A program made the position numbers and the translations under genes. A stretch of DNA of 64,000 bases. Source: Eunapius fragilis (Eukaryota; Porifera; Demospongiae; Spongillida; Spongillidae). The DNA lies in assembly GCA_963681505.1 (NCBI GenBank), contig OY811979.1, positions 6,080,910 through 6,144,909 on the forward strand, read 5' to 3'. This document shows, one piece after another, positions 19,289 to 32,500 of this stretch (positions are counted from its first letter, which is position 1; each line of letters starts with the position of its first letter). A model generated the notes under the pieces. The model saw only the letters and a list, made by a program, of their open reading frames with translations, did no database searches and was not told the origin of the DNA.

Positions 19289-19600
19289 AGAAGATAAGGA
19301 CGGAAATGCTTCACAAAGGTGACTACAGCCAGCAATTCCTTCCTTGTGACATTGTACTTTCGCTCGGCTTTACTGAGTGTACGGCTCCCGTAAGCTACCA
19401 CGCACTACAGAACCGCTCCAACACCAGTCTCGCTGCCATCAGTGTCAAGGAGAAAAGGTTTGTCAAAATTAGGGAAGATGAGCACTGGTGCCGATATCAG
19501 CCTCTGCTTCAACTCCTGGAATGCAGCATCACATTCACTGGTCCATTTGAACGCTCGGCCACGCTCAGTCAGCCGGTAGAGGGGCGTCATGATTAGTCTC
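19289..19600 (-). pseudogene. Gypsy RNase H segment, upstream half of the element at 12.3-13.6 kb
   Basis: Reads IMTPLYRLTERGRAFKW, LLDTDGSETGVGAVL, then [17 protein letters not shown] and [10 protein letters not shown], ending at the palindrome junction. The next residues of this domain (RHIVLRTDHSALQW) are found at 13571, also on the minus strand. One frame interruption lies near 19400. To the right, at about 19593, the sequence switches to a TAGTCTCGTACCCAGAC motif resembling the MITE end at 11189. Confidence 0.8.
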
Positions 19601-20160
19601 GTACCCAGACCTACATTGCAGCTGCGGATGGATACATCACCGCCTACGCGAGTAGTGGGTCTGGTGTCCTGTACAAATTTCTGTCGAGCGATTACATAAT
19701 ACTTACATTCAACGTCATGTATGAATAATATTAATCTTCCGCAAGAATGCGTTAATGCTTTAATTAGCAAGCTACTACATTTCTGGACCTCTCCCTTCTT
19801 CGTACAATATCTTCCCCTATTAAGGAAGCGATTATCAGTGCACTTAGCATTGGTATCACCCGCGATCCTAAACGCCAGCTTTTTGATTTATCTCTCATAA
19901 GCGAAGTTACTCCGGTCAAGGTAAATGTAAGCTATGCTGCATCACAAGTGCTGGGTCACAGCCTGCGGTGGGGAGCACCCCGCCAAGGCCTGCCCCCTTG
20001 CCTGGGACTACGTGAGCTCCAGCAACTGAAAGATCATCCTGACAAGGCCTGTGTCTCCTGACGGTGTGTCCATGGACCTCGCTTTCCTTTCACTGCACAC
20101 ACCCTACAACGGACCTCGCTTTCCTTTCACTGCACGCAACCTACTTTCACTGTCCATTAC
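19601..20160. other. Mosaic without a clear gene
   Basis: Contains an imperfect hairpin at 19651-19669 resembling the Helitron 5' ends (CCTAC, GCGA, GTAG), an unassigned frame at about 19780-20060 (LRTISSPIKEAIISALS) and a directly repeated 30-base motif (ACCTCGCTTTCCTTTCACTG at 20076 and 20114). Probably the upstream part of the DIRS-like remnant. Confidence 0.4.
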
Positions 20161-20164
20161 TCCA

Positions 20165-20763
20165 CAATTGACAATGTGGTGGGGCTCCTTAGCAGATTTG
20201 AAAAAGGAGCCGTGATGGCCAAGGTAGACCTAAAATCTGCATTCAGAATGGTTCCAATCCAGGCCTCTGAATGGAGTTCAGAATGGTTACAATCCAGGCC
20301 TCTGAATGGAGTTCCCATGCATTCAGAGGCCTGGATTGGAACCATTCTGAATGCTGATTTTGATGAGGCTCCACCACCATACCATCTTAATTCTGAAGCC
20401 AGAGCTGACATACGATGGTGGAACAGCTTCCTACCATCTTGGAATGGCATTTCTATACTCATCTCCCCAGATTGGAACTATGCAGAGTCCAATCCAGTTG
20501 TACATGGATGCCTCTGGCACCTGTGGTTATGGGGCCTGGTTCAGAGGAACTGCCACACCAGTGCCTCAAGAGCTGGCAGAGCTCTAGAAGGTCGCCTGAG
20601 GCACCTCCTCCACAGAGCTGTGGCCCCTTCAACGTCGATCCCCTATACAGGGCAGGGACCAGGAAGTACTACGCCTTCTGTCACAAATTTAACCTGACCA
20701 CTCTGCCAAGGAATCAAGCACTCCATCAACCTTTTTACTGGGTATCTCAGTCAAACGGGGAGT
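20165..20763 (+). pseudogene. DIRS-like retrotransposon remnant (RT, RNase H, tyrosine recombinase)
   Basis: RT motif GAVMAKVDLKSAFRMVPI is followed after a large deletion by the RNase H region: HLNSEARADIRWWNSFLP and, in another frame, LYMDASGTCGYGAWF. It then reaches the N-terminal (core-binding) part of a tyrosine recombinase: RAGTRKYYAFCHKFNL. That set of domains characterises DIRS-type elements. At the deletion point a 34-bp perfect inverted repeat has formed (20239-20272 with 20319-20352). Frameshifts separate the domains. The recombinase catalytic part is absent. Confidence 0.65.
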
Positions 20764-20776
20764 GAGGAAGGATCGT

Positions 20777-21220
20777 CTATGAGAGAGGTAAGTTTATCAA
20801 AGTGGGCATGCTTACCCCTCTTGACTTCGTGCCTCGAGGGGTAGGGACATGGTAGTGAAGGCAGAAGGGGGCGTTGAGGAAGTTGCTCTCCCGCGACCTG
20901 GAGTGGTGGGTCCTCTCGCGCCGCTTGAACTTCTTCTTGCATGCGTCGGAGTCGCTCGACTCAGACGACGAGCTTGCTACTCTCCTAAGATGAGGATCGG
21001 CTGTGACATCGTTTCTCGCTCTTTGCCTTTTTAGCGCGATTGTGAGTGTCTTGCTTCGTACCTCTAGAACCGATAGCTCGTCAAATAAATACCCATAGCA
21101 GATCAGAACGCCGCAACCTGTTGGTAAGCTTACGAACATGTCCCGACCACGGACCACGTCTTCGATGACTCGGAACTGTTCTGGCATACCCCATACGTTC
21201 ACGCGCCGACTGAATCGCAC
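20777..21220 (-). pseudogene. RecQ-like helicase N-terminal fragment fused to an Arg/Ser-rich stretch
   Basis: Minus strand: FRVIEDVVRGRDMFVSLPTGCGVLICY resembles the Q-motif and Walker A region of RecQ helicases, but the consensus GxGKS is changed to GCGVL, so ATP binding would be lost. The frame then enters a low-complexity segment, ASSSSESSDSDACKKKFKRRERTHHSRS, typical of transposon nucleic-acid-binding proteins and probably belonging to the neighbouring DIRS-like element. It is a fortuitous fusion and not a working gene. Confidence 0.45.
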
Positions 21221-21239
21221 GTATTACAGTGGCGTAGGA

Positions 21240-21680
21240 ACGATTTTAAGATTGGGGGGGCCAACTTTTTAATTTTTAAAAATGATCCATGAATGAAAAA
21301 AAATATGTGTATTCAGCTTGGTTACTAAAAATTTCTTAAAAGGGTACTCCTTTCATTGAGGAACAAAACTTCTGCGCTATGTCACTGAGATCTAGGCAAT
21401 CAACAAGGTCTTTATACACGTGAGGTAACATAGTATTATTATTCCTGGACATGAATAGTAGATCTTTAATCGCCGAAGGGAGGAAAATGTTCGTTAATAC
21501 CTTAGGCTGATAACGATACGCTAGGAATTGTATCCAGAAGTCTGGCAGCGGTACCTTCCCGGTCTGTTTTAGCGTCAGTATTCATCCTCCTCCGTTCGGC
21601 ATTAGCTTGTTCGATCACCCCAGGCACGCCAATTAACTTCACTTGAAGAATCACACTGAACAGCAAGGCTTAGGGGAGTT
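21240..21680. other. Sequence upstream of the hAT remnant
   Basis: Degenerate sequence with a short G run at 21255 and no supported reading frame. Probably the N-terminal region of the hAT element, too decayed to read. Confidence 0.35.
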
Positions 21681-21682
21681 AA

Positions 21683-22721
21683 TTGGCGTGCAAAGTACTA
21701 TCTGAAACCTTGGATACAACAATGGAAATTTGTAAATTAATTAAACTCTCACCCAAAAGAGAGGGAATCCTGAGCAGTATCAAAGCAGACACTCATATGG
21801 ACACTCCTGGAATAAAAATGTTGTGTCCTACTCAGTGGACTGTTCAAGGAAGCTTTGAAAGGATTAAAGGCAATTATGAAGCCCTGATGTTTGAATGGGA
21901 TATCTGCTTGGAAGAAAGATTGGACACTGAGATGCGGGCTCGTATAATTGGTGTGAAAGCTCAAATGGAGTCATTTCAATATTTTTTTGGATTAAATCTT
22001 GGTGCCACATGAGATCAGATGAAATGTTTGATCTATATTTCCTGAATGTTAAAAAACAGGCTAAGAATCATAGTCTACCGGAACCTTCACTGCCCATGCA
22101 TCGCAATGTCCCAAAAAAAAATTAAAGTAGGAAGTAGACAATCTCATCAGCCATCATCAGCTGATGAATTTTTTCGAAACATATACTATGAAGCAATCCA
22201 TTTGGTATAACCAATGCCATTAGACAAAGTTTCAAGCACCCAGGGTTTAAGGTCTACAGTATTATGGAAACATTACTTCTAAATGCTCTTAAACCGGGAA
22301 TTGATGTAACTAATGAAGTAAAATAAATGTCAGAGAAATATGCAGATGGTGTGAATATCACACTTTTGAAGGCCCAATTACCTGTTTTTAAACTCATGCT
22401 AAGTGGAGAATTTCAATCATTCCACGAAATTTACAGTGCTTTTCAAAGCCTTGACCAATGTGAAAAGGACCTAATTTCGGAGATTGTTACTATATCTAAA
22501 CTGATCTTGGTCAATCCAGCTACTAATTCAGTCAGTGGAAGATCTTTTTCTACCCCTCGTCGCCTGAAAACGTGGCTTCGTTCCAGCATGAATCAAATTA
22601 GATTTAATAACTTAGCTACTCTCATGATTCATAGGACAGAACAGCTAATATTCACCTGGACGAAGTTGCCTCTGAGTTCGCCTCTATAAATGATAATCGA
22701 AAGCGACATTTTGGTATATAG
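21683..22721 (+). pseudogene. hAT transposase fragment (ZMYM1/TTF-like)
   Basis: First block: LSETLDTTMEICKLIKLSPK, GIKMLCPTQWTVQGSFE, RLDTEMRARIIGVKAQM. After several stops, the second block has ISKLILVNPATNSVSGRSFS and TPRRLKTWLRSSMNQIRFN, the hAT dimerisation motif, ending RKRHFGI and a stop near 22721. The residue pattern is that of the ZMYM1-like branch of hAT transposases. At least four in-frame stops or shifts, so inactive. Confidence 0.8.
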
Positions 22722-23590
22722 ATGTGTAGGATCGATTTTTTTTGTGCATTTCAGTGGCTTGTATTTGTACGCGCGTTTCTATGAATATACGGAGGTGCGA
22801 TTACAACTTAATTAAGTACAAAAATCCGCCCCCACACTTTATAATACCCTCCGCGGGCCCTGAGTTTCGCCGACTTCCTTTACCTACATTGTTGTATCAA
22901 TCAGAGGCTATGCGTGTGTGATTGTGAGGGTGTACTGGTAAGGGAATTGCGTGTGGTAGAGTGGGTCGACTGGTTAGCATGTGCGGGCAGGAGGCTGTGG
23001 TGTGGTTGTGTAGGTGACCTGGTTAAGTGACTATATGGGCGTGGTTGAGTGTCTCGACACTTCTTCCTCCTCCCCATCTCACAGGGCATGCAGTGGAGGT
23101 CATCCCCTCCAAGAGATTGGCGCCAGCATGATGTGATAAGAGGATCTGTATAAATATTGTATCCATGTTGTGGGTTAGGTAGATTTTTAAAATGATAAAA
23201 ACAATTGAGCTGGATATCATTCTGAGTATTTGGCTGTGTCTACTTCATTGCGCATGCGTGATCCTTGATAATAACACGCGTACGTTCGTGACACTTTTAA
23301 TGGCGCTGTTTGTGAAAGGTATGTTTTGCTTGGTTTATGCCCAGTTGTTTTTCCCACGTTTAGCGATGCGTCGTTCGAGCAAAAAAACGTTAGTCTCGAC
23401 GCGAGTGACGTTTTTCATCATACCATGCGTCATTTCTATATGGACCCTACTCCCGTGATAAAGTTTACATGCAAATTAACATAAAACTTAATCAGTCATG
23501 TACCTAAAATAGCTACACCTGAGCTCAGTTCACTGTGGAAAAGAGAGAAGTGTATTGCATTAGCATAAATGGTGCGTATATATTAATTCT
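22722..23590. other. No gene resolved; GT-rich stretch and possible 3' end of the VWA gene
   Basis: 22900-23060 is rich in GT dinucleotides on the plus strand. The 3' exons of the minus-strand VWA/EGF gene should lie here or further left, but I could not find a membrane-span exon with matching phase. Confidence 0.4.
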
Positions 23591-26500
23591 TTACTTGATT
23601 GGCAGTAGGTTCCTATGAAAGACGGCAGGCAGGAACAGAAATATCCTCCAAATAGGTAGACACAGGTACCTCCGTTAAGACACCCACCACACTGGTCAGT
23701 AGGCATACTCTGCATAAGCAATTATCATGTATGGTCAAAGTCCATGCATCGATACGTGTTGCTTGCTCACCATGACACTGGAGATCTGAAACACCTGTTT
23801 GTATGTATTATTGACGTTGCATCCACAACGGACTTGAACTGAAAATGAAACCGTTTCGCTTCCATTTAGAAACTTGCTAGCAGATAGGTTTGCGTATATG
23901 GTAGCTATTGCTTCTGAAGAGATTACAGAACCATTCATCAACACCAAGCCTCTGATCCTGTCAGAATTTGAAACCGTGCTTATCCTGATCTCCACCGGTG
24001 TAGTACTGGCGGTGACTAAGAGAGAGAACGAGAATATCCGGCTCTTTCCTGAAGCAACGACAACACCACTGGACTGGCGAGGGACAAGGGTCAGATATTT
24101 GCACGGGTGGGCAGAAAAAGACAACTGGCTGCTGGTATTTCTCTGATATTGAAATCCGTAACCCAGGTAATCTCTACCTCTCAGTCTCACGGAACTGACT
24201 CTGCCCTGCGGATAAGTGATGTTTCCTAGATATGTTCCCGAACAGCTCACGAGACGAATGGTTGTTAGCAATACATTGTCGGGATTGAATACATCCAAAT
24301 GAAACTGCGATACACTTGAGGATATGTTTTTTTTGGCATCATCATTGAATAAATTCACCACTACTATCCCATTTGTGCCTACATGAAAGAAATACAGATG
24401 CACAGTCATTTTACACGTGAGACATTTTCGTTTGATAACATTAAACCACAATAATCAAGATTTTAAACTAACCATGGCATTTACAAGAATTACATCATAC
24501 GACAGCTAGCAGCTTTATGTACTCATTGTATGTAACCAAAGTGAGATAGATTCTGACCTCTTATGCATCCAGGTTTTACTCAAACGAAATTCAGCCCCTT
24601 CCTATATTTCTTGCCACTTAAACAAGAGTGCCCCGTTCGATAGTAGCGAAAGAAAGCGAAGCGCCTACTACTGATTTTCATGCAACAACGTTTCCATATC
24701 TTGTTTAGGTTGAAGACCTTCGCTAAGTTAATATTTTTCTTCATTACGTACTGTAAATGATGTAGCCATGGAGCCGGGCATGCGTAACAAGCATTACTTT
24801 AACACGCGCGGTTCAGTAAAAATGCACGAGGGTAAATGTGAACGCTGGGTGAAAAAGTAATAAGCCCGCCGTTCAGCAAGTATATCCACGCCAAGCATTT
24901 GGTGACGTTTTGTCTGTGACACTTAGAAAGATACATAATTATATATATAGAAGTAAAGAAAAACATTCTCTGACGAGAAAGTTGGGTGGGATATAGGAAT
25001 TGGAGGCAAAGGTGGCGTAAAAAGGGGGGGGGAGCAAGGTTTTGAGAAAAGGGTAATAAGACAAATCCTATGTTTAGCACTTCTTTTGGTTCTGTTACAT
25101 TTACACGTGCTAAATATAGTATTTTTGTCACATTACCCTTTTCTCAAAACCTTGTTCCTCTCCTTTTTACACCACTTCTGCCTCCAATTCCTATATCCCA
25201 CCAATTTTCTCGTCAGAGAATGTTTTTCTTTACTTGTTTCCTCTATTTTTTTAATTTTAATTTTACACTGGCAAGTGCCCCCCCCCCCCCCCCCCCGCTT
25301 CAATTACCGTTACGAGCAGACGCCCGCTTTTGTTTGGGATCACTGTACGGAACGCGGGAGAACTCTAACTCGTCGTGTGGACTTTGGAGATATTCCACCG
25401 TTGCTTAACTCTTCTTTTTTATTGACGTGAATGCATTTAAATAAAAACAACACCGCTAGCCAAAGCAATCAAATGAAATCGCCCTGTTTATAACGCTGCA
25501 CAATTCTAAATATACGTAAATGTCGCCATGGGAATGGTCACTCCACATTATGCAATGATTGCGTATATCAGTTTTATGCTTTATTCATATATCCAATGCG
25601 TATTGCTGTTAGGCGCAATCTATCAATTTGGGCAATCTATAAATTGCGCTGCGCACTATGTGAATCCACATAGTGCGCAACAATTTATAAATTGCGCAAA
25701 TTCTTGGTACGTTAACACTTCGATAATGTCTAAAGAGGAGCATCGACTGATATTCGAGAAGTTTTGCCGTGAAAGGAATGTAGATAAAAGTAGAAGAACC
25801 ATTAGCGAAGAGAAAGCCAAGAGGATTCGTCAAGCTGTTATGGGAGAGTATAGTGGCGTCACGGCTTCTTTCAGACATTGGGTGAATAGAACAAAGAAGT
25901 TTGAGCTGCTAAACTGCGCAGAGTTGGAGTTGACTGAACTAATGTTATGTCTCCCGGTTAAAACCAAGGTGAGTAAATCAAGAAAGCTACACCTACATGC
26001 ATGCCATACAGGTAGTGTACACGGATAGGGGAGGGAATGTGCTCCTTTGTTCTCCTCTTCCTCAAGATAAAATCTAACCTTGTTCAGGGCTTTGACAGAG
26101 GAAAACCAGCTGCCTTCAATGTAACAGTTGCAGCTGTTCTATCCTCTATCCTCTGTAAAGAGGCACAGTGTGCATTTTCCATTTTAGGAAGGGCATTGCA
26201 TGCATGGCAAGTTCTTTGTAGAACTGTAGGTTATATATATTGGATGTGTATTGTTAGTGTTTCTTATGCATCTATGTATTATATATAATAACTGCACATG
26301 TATGACTCATAATTGCTTGAATTGTATTCAATTAATTATTCTATTTACATGAAATGCACGAATATACAGCAGTAAGGTAATTAAATGCACCCTACTATAG
26401 GTACTAGACAGAGACAAAACACCTGGAGAGGATGGCTGTGGCATTGGCTCTATTTAACATTATCGTGTGGTTGCTATGGTTGAAAAGTTCTATGACATCC

Positions 26501-29500
26501 TTGAACGTATCCATTCATTGGATAGTGGTCATGTTGGTTACAAAAACCCTGGCAGAAGTATGTTTTAGGTGTCTTTGTTGTAATTAGCATTACTCATACA
26601 GCACTGTGCAGATAAATAGACTGACATTAATTTTTTAGTGTGCATCAAAACAGTTATAATATTATTTATGTCAGTATATCACTATTGCACTCTCAAATTT
26701 CAGGTACAGAAGACGTATGACTGCCTACCTAGAGAAGCTGTGCAGTATTTCTGTAACATATGTTCAATTTGTCAACATAAACAACTCCAGAATAGCACTG
26801 CTCCACTTAGACCAATAGTGTCATCAGGTTTTCTAACTCGATGCCAGGTAAAGTGATTATGTTATGTTAAGCATTCTACTATTATTCATGTGCCTCATTC
26901 CTACATGTTTAGATTGACCTCATTGATATGAGACATATGCCTGATGGTTCATATCATTACATCGCTCATTACATGGATAATTGGTCTAAGTTCCATATTC
27001 TGTGGCCTTTAATGAAAAAATCTGTTGGTTTAGTGAAAAGAGTATTTCCCTATTTGGGCCTTCCCAAGATCCTGCAATCTGACAATGGGAGGGAGTTTGT
27101 CAACGAGATTGTGAAAGAAGTTGTTCGATCATGGCTGGGAGAGATTGTCATAATCAGTGGGCGTCCTCGTCACTCACAGTCACAAGGGTTGGTTGAAAAA
27201 GGTAATCATCTTGTAGAAATGCAGATTCAGGCAATGAAAAATGAGAGGAAGGAGTCTGGAGATGTGCAATGGTCTGATTGGTTGGCTTGCATTCAATGTA
27301 AGTTGAACTAATTAATTAATTTATTCAATGTTCATGTCACATTCTACTGCAGACAATCTTAATACTCAAGTATGCCGCACTTTGAAAAAAAGCCCTATGA
27401 AGTGGTTTTTGGGCAACCTCCAAGAACAACTCCATTTGCTGAACTACCGAAGGGAAAGAACCCTTGTATCTTGGAGGAAGATGTTGCAGATCTCATTGCC
27501 ACAGGTTAGGATCCCATATAATATCATATATGCCATTCTTATCGAGTGCTTCATATCAACAAGCGCATAGAAGCAATTTAAACAGTCAGTGCATAATATG
27601 CATAAGCACAATTGAGCTAGGCGATCAATCGTATAACAGTACATGAACATGGCTTTCCTGAATAACTATATGTTCATCCACTACAGGTGATGATGAAAAC
27701 ATTGCTTCTCCTCACTCATCTTCTCAAATGTTACCAACATCAAGAAGTCCCTTATCAAGCCCAGAAGTTCAATCACCAGTTTGAGGTCTGAAACTTGCAT
27801 CGTCACCTTCAGCTCTGCCATCATCACCACTGTGTCATCAGTTACCTGCTCAGTCACCAATATCTGATAAACAAGTAACTGCAACCATGTAAGGTTTGAC
27901 TTATGGCTGTTGCCATTTTATCATACCATTTTAGGAATGCCAAATGTTTTGCAGTTCCTGTATTCAATTCTTTGCTTCATTCAACTCCCCCTTCAAAGAT
28001 TTCATTGTCTTCTGCATCTCCTGATGAAGTTCTATCACTTCAAAGGCAATCGTCAGTCTCACATTCAGATTATTCTCCAGTTATAAGGTTTGTCGTGCAT
28101 GACAGCATAATATGTTGCATAGTATAATGATATAACCTTTCAGTGAACCAAAAGTGACATCACCATTGGCTCCACTAACAACCAGCTCCCGTCATCTAAA
28201 GATTAGAGAAGAAGTTGACAATGAGTATCAGAACGAATGAAGATCCAGTATGCCAAGCGCAAACATCATCAAATCAAAACGCATTCTGCAGGAGATAGTG
28301 TCACAGTAAGGATACCCAGAAATGAAAGATCGTCAACTGATATGCCTCGCTTGCTGTGCTATATTTTGGAGGCTAAGAATGATCATTACCGTCTTCAGTG
28401 AGTTTTTTTTTGTCTGTGTTCGTCTATTTTTAAACTTTCTATCTACATCTACATGTATGTCTGACTTCTGTATGATGAGGTGTGAAAATGGAATTATATC
28501 AACTTGTTATCCAAGTGGTGAACTAATGCCTTACACCGGGTCTGTCCCTTTCAAGTATAGTGCAGACAGTTCTAAGCTACCTACCTTAAGCCTTAGGGAA
28601 GCTGCTAGAACCAAGAAGGATCAGTTGAAATGCAATTGTACAAAGGATGCAAGAATAGGCATTGTCCTTGTAAAGGATATGGAGGTTATTATACAAGTCA
28701 CTGCCATCCAAAGCGTGCTTGTACAAATAAGGAGTGCCATGAAACAGCTGATGGGGATGAGGAGTGTAGAGAGAGTAACTGGGGCCGATGATTGTGATGA
28801 TATAAATGAATTGAAGGTAAAGAAGAACAGAGAGCGTGTCACAACTGCCAAGCACAAGACTGAAGCCACAATGATCAAATCAGTTCAAAGTGGGGATTGG
28901 CTTGATGATACGCACATGGATGCAGCATCATCACTTTTATCCTCCCAATTTCCTTCCTTGTGTGGGTTGTATAGCACTTTGCTAAGGCAGAACTTATCAT
29001 TTCCTGTTACAAGAGAGTCCTTCATTCAAATACTTAATGCAGGAGGGAACCATTGGATTACAGTTCAGCACACTCAATCCTTTTCTGTTAATGTGTTTGA
29101 CAGCAAATTCTCTACAATACCTATGGATGTAAAGATGCAAATTGCTGCTTTGTTGTGCTGTAGCAGCTCACGGATTACAACAAGAGTTCCGAAAACTCAA
29201 AGTCAGATGGGATCATCAGACTGTGGAGTATTTGCAATAGCATTTGCTACTGATTTGGCATTTGGATTGAACCCAGCAAGCCATTACTATGAGCAGGATA
29301 AGTTAAGACCACATTTCATAGAATGTTTGAAAAGTCAACAAATGACACCTTTCCCTTCAAAAAACATCCAACCAGGAAAGCCTAACACAGAGTATTTGTA
29401 TGTATACTGTCACTGTCGCATGCCAGATGATGGAGAAGAACGGATGGCTCAGTGCACTGGCTGCAAGGAATGGTACCACGAGTCATGTGAAAACATTCCC

Positions 29501-32500
29501 CAAGCAGTATTTAAAGATGATAGTCATGACTGGAAATGTAAAGTGTGCATTGCTAGGGAGACACTGTCTGCTTAGTTGATAAGCACCCTTAATACACTAT
29601 AGGTTGTCCTCTTACAATTGTCGTGTCAGTTTATAAATGGACATGTACCGTATAATCCCAGATAAACGCCGCGGCGTTTATTCGGAACAATTGTAATTTT
29701 TTCAATCCCTCGTGTTTTCTCTTGAACTGTATGTACAAATCAGATGCTATTTTAGAATCTCATAGCCATACACCCCTACTACTGTGTTGCATTCTTGGTA
29801 AGTCTTAATCTTTGTCCTGTTTGAAGTAAGGACCGACGACGTAGGTGACGGTTGCGGTCGCCGCGACCCGTAGTTAACGAAGCTATAAATTTTTTGTATT
29901 GGTACATTGCTCACCTTGTACCCTTGCCTGACCGATCTGTCAAGTTAGTTATTGCGTTGCGTTGCGTGTTGATTTTTAGAGGAGCGTACAAAAGCCTTGC
30001 TTCTTCCCGCCCTGTTGCTGGCAAAATGGGGTTGCCATATTCAAATTAATAACGAATAATTTCATTCCGCCCTAAAATACAAGCGCAGCGTATTAACCAA
30101 TGTAAATGTTTAGTGCCCGACCTTATGACATCACCAGTACTATACATCCAGGCTATGCGGGAGCGTAATTGCTCAAATTAGTATCACTATTAGAGCTTAA
30201 TTTGCATGTGCGCGTACGTGCGTACATACGTAGCGAGATAGCGCATTGACTTGCAACTTGGAATTCATTAAGGATGTCTGGCCCCATTAGAAAGAAGTCG
30301 TACAGTGTAGTATTTAAACTTCGGATTGTGAGCAAGACTGAGACCAGTAGTATTAGAGCAGCAGCAAAGGAAGCGGGAGTGGATAAGAAACGGGTTCGTG
30401 AGTGGAAAAAACAGGAAATGGAATTGGAAGAAATGATGAAGAAGCAAGGCGAGATAGCATGCAAGGTCCGAAAACGTCTTTCAGGAGGTGGGAGAAAGGT
30501 TCAGTTCCCGGTACAAGAAAAATTGATTGCGCGCCGCATCTTGCAACAGAGAGCCCTGCATGTTCGTGTGGTGCGCAGGGATGTAGCTCGCTTTGCTAAA
30601 GACATATCACAAATCCAAGTTTTAAGGCTTCACCTGGCTGGATTTTTAGACTCATGCGGCGACACAAGGTTGTCACGAGGGTGAAGACAACAGCTGGCCA
30701 AAGTCTCCCGAAAAATGTGAGTGAAATAATTGTAGACTATGTAACAACGTGCAGCAAGCGCATAAGAAGGAATCAGCTACCTCTCCCCTGCATCGCCAAC
30801 ATGGACGAAGCAGCAATTTGGGCTGATATGCCAGGTAATTCCACTATTGAAGTAAGAGGGCCCACACTGTACAAATAGCAACAACAGGACATGACAAACT
30901 ATTTGCCTAGCCGCGTTTGCCGATGGCACAAAGTTGAAGCCATTCGTAGTCTTTAAAGGAAAAAGGATCCCGAAGGAAATAAGAAATGTGCACGCTGCTG
31001 TAATTAAAATGAGCGACAATGGATGGATGAATGAAGATCTCACCATGGAATGGATAGCTACAGTGTGGAATGGCTCGGTTGACCTGGAAGTGCAAAACGA
31101 TGGGATACATTTAAATGCCACTTTACTAGCAGTGTGAAATCTCGTATAGGAAGAGAGCAACACAGATATCGTTGCAGTATCGTGTGGATGCACTAAAATT
31201 CTGCAGCCTGCAGATGTGTGCTGGAATGCACCGTTTAAGGTACGCTATCGCGACTTGTATACAGCATGGATGTCTGCACTGAACCACGAGCGAACTAAAG
31301 CTGGCAATTTGCGAGCTCCGTCAAAGGCTCTTATGGTGGATTGGGTGTTAAGATCTTGGGAGTCTCTCTCTTCTGAAACGATTTGTCACTTATTTGATGT
31401 GTGTGGTGTAACAAGCTGTGACCCAAAGGTGATTCATTACACCAAAGAAGGAGGATTAGAGAATGATGCCCACCAACGACTTGTAAAATTTATGCAAAGT
31501 CCGCCAGATGCCGATGACAGCGAAGAAGATGAGAATGAAGTCGATGATGAATGGTCCCTAACACAAGGCAGTGATAATGAGGATGGTTTAGTTGGTGTAG
31601 AAGACAGTGAGGATGAGGTCGTGGATAGCCATGAAATAGATTAAATTTAATATATTTTAGACGTAGCTAGCTAACTTGCTGCGCCACTATTGTTCCGAGT
31701 GGGTCAAAAAGGATATAATTAGAACAATGCTAAACATACCGTAATAATGGCGTCATTAAACTCATTATCTTAGTGCATTGTTTGGAGCCACTGTTTGCAC
31801 AACCAGAATGAAATGCAGCAACATGAACGGCCTAGGCATGAAGATAGACCCTTTCTGTACACATACGTACCTAATTCAGATGCAGAAAATTTTTTTAACT
31901 CTGGGCCCAGGATTGGTTCTGAGGGTAGGGCTGGTTGTGCGCGGGAACAAGGCTGGTTGTGCATGGGAACAGGGCTGGTTGTGCATGGGAACAGGGCTGG
32001 CTGTGCATGGGAACAGGGCTGGTTTTGCATGGGAACAGGGCTGGTTGTGCACGGGGACAGGGTTGGGTGGTGAGGGTAGGTCTTGTTGTACATGGGGTCA
32101 GGGCCATGCAAGCATGCATGGACATTAGAATCTTTCATTTTCTACAATGCCAGTGTCTGGTGTGTAAAACATTCCGTGCACAACTAAAATGTAGTATTGT
32201 ATGGTTCAACCGTTGCTAGGTCTCGTGCACGAACTGTTAACTTCAAAACTTATAACAGAGCCGCTTCGAAAACAAAATAATTATCAAGTTCATTCCATCT
32301 GCAATATACAAAGCTATGCGCCGTTGGAGCCAGAAAGCTTCCTCAGTTTGTACACAAGCCAATGAGTAATGACGTACCGCTAAAAGTGTATATGTTTTAA
32401 GTCGCATAGTGTTCGAGTGGCTTAAGCTACGATCATGGTACTTATGGCGTCGGATAGAGTACAAGTTGTATACCATAAAACAGCGTCAAATATACTACCA

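Noticed and set aside
23192..23458. 88-codon hydrophobic plus-strand frame
   Set aside because: No homology I know, no splice context, antisense to the expected VWA gene 3' region; hydrophobicity follows from T-rich sequence.
31770..32219. Several frames on both strands across 31.9-32.1 kb
   Set aside because: Translation of the 22-bp minisatellite inside the pogo element.
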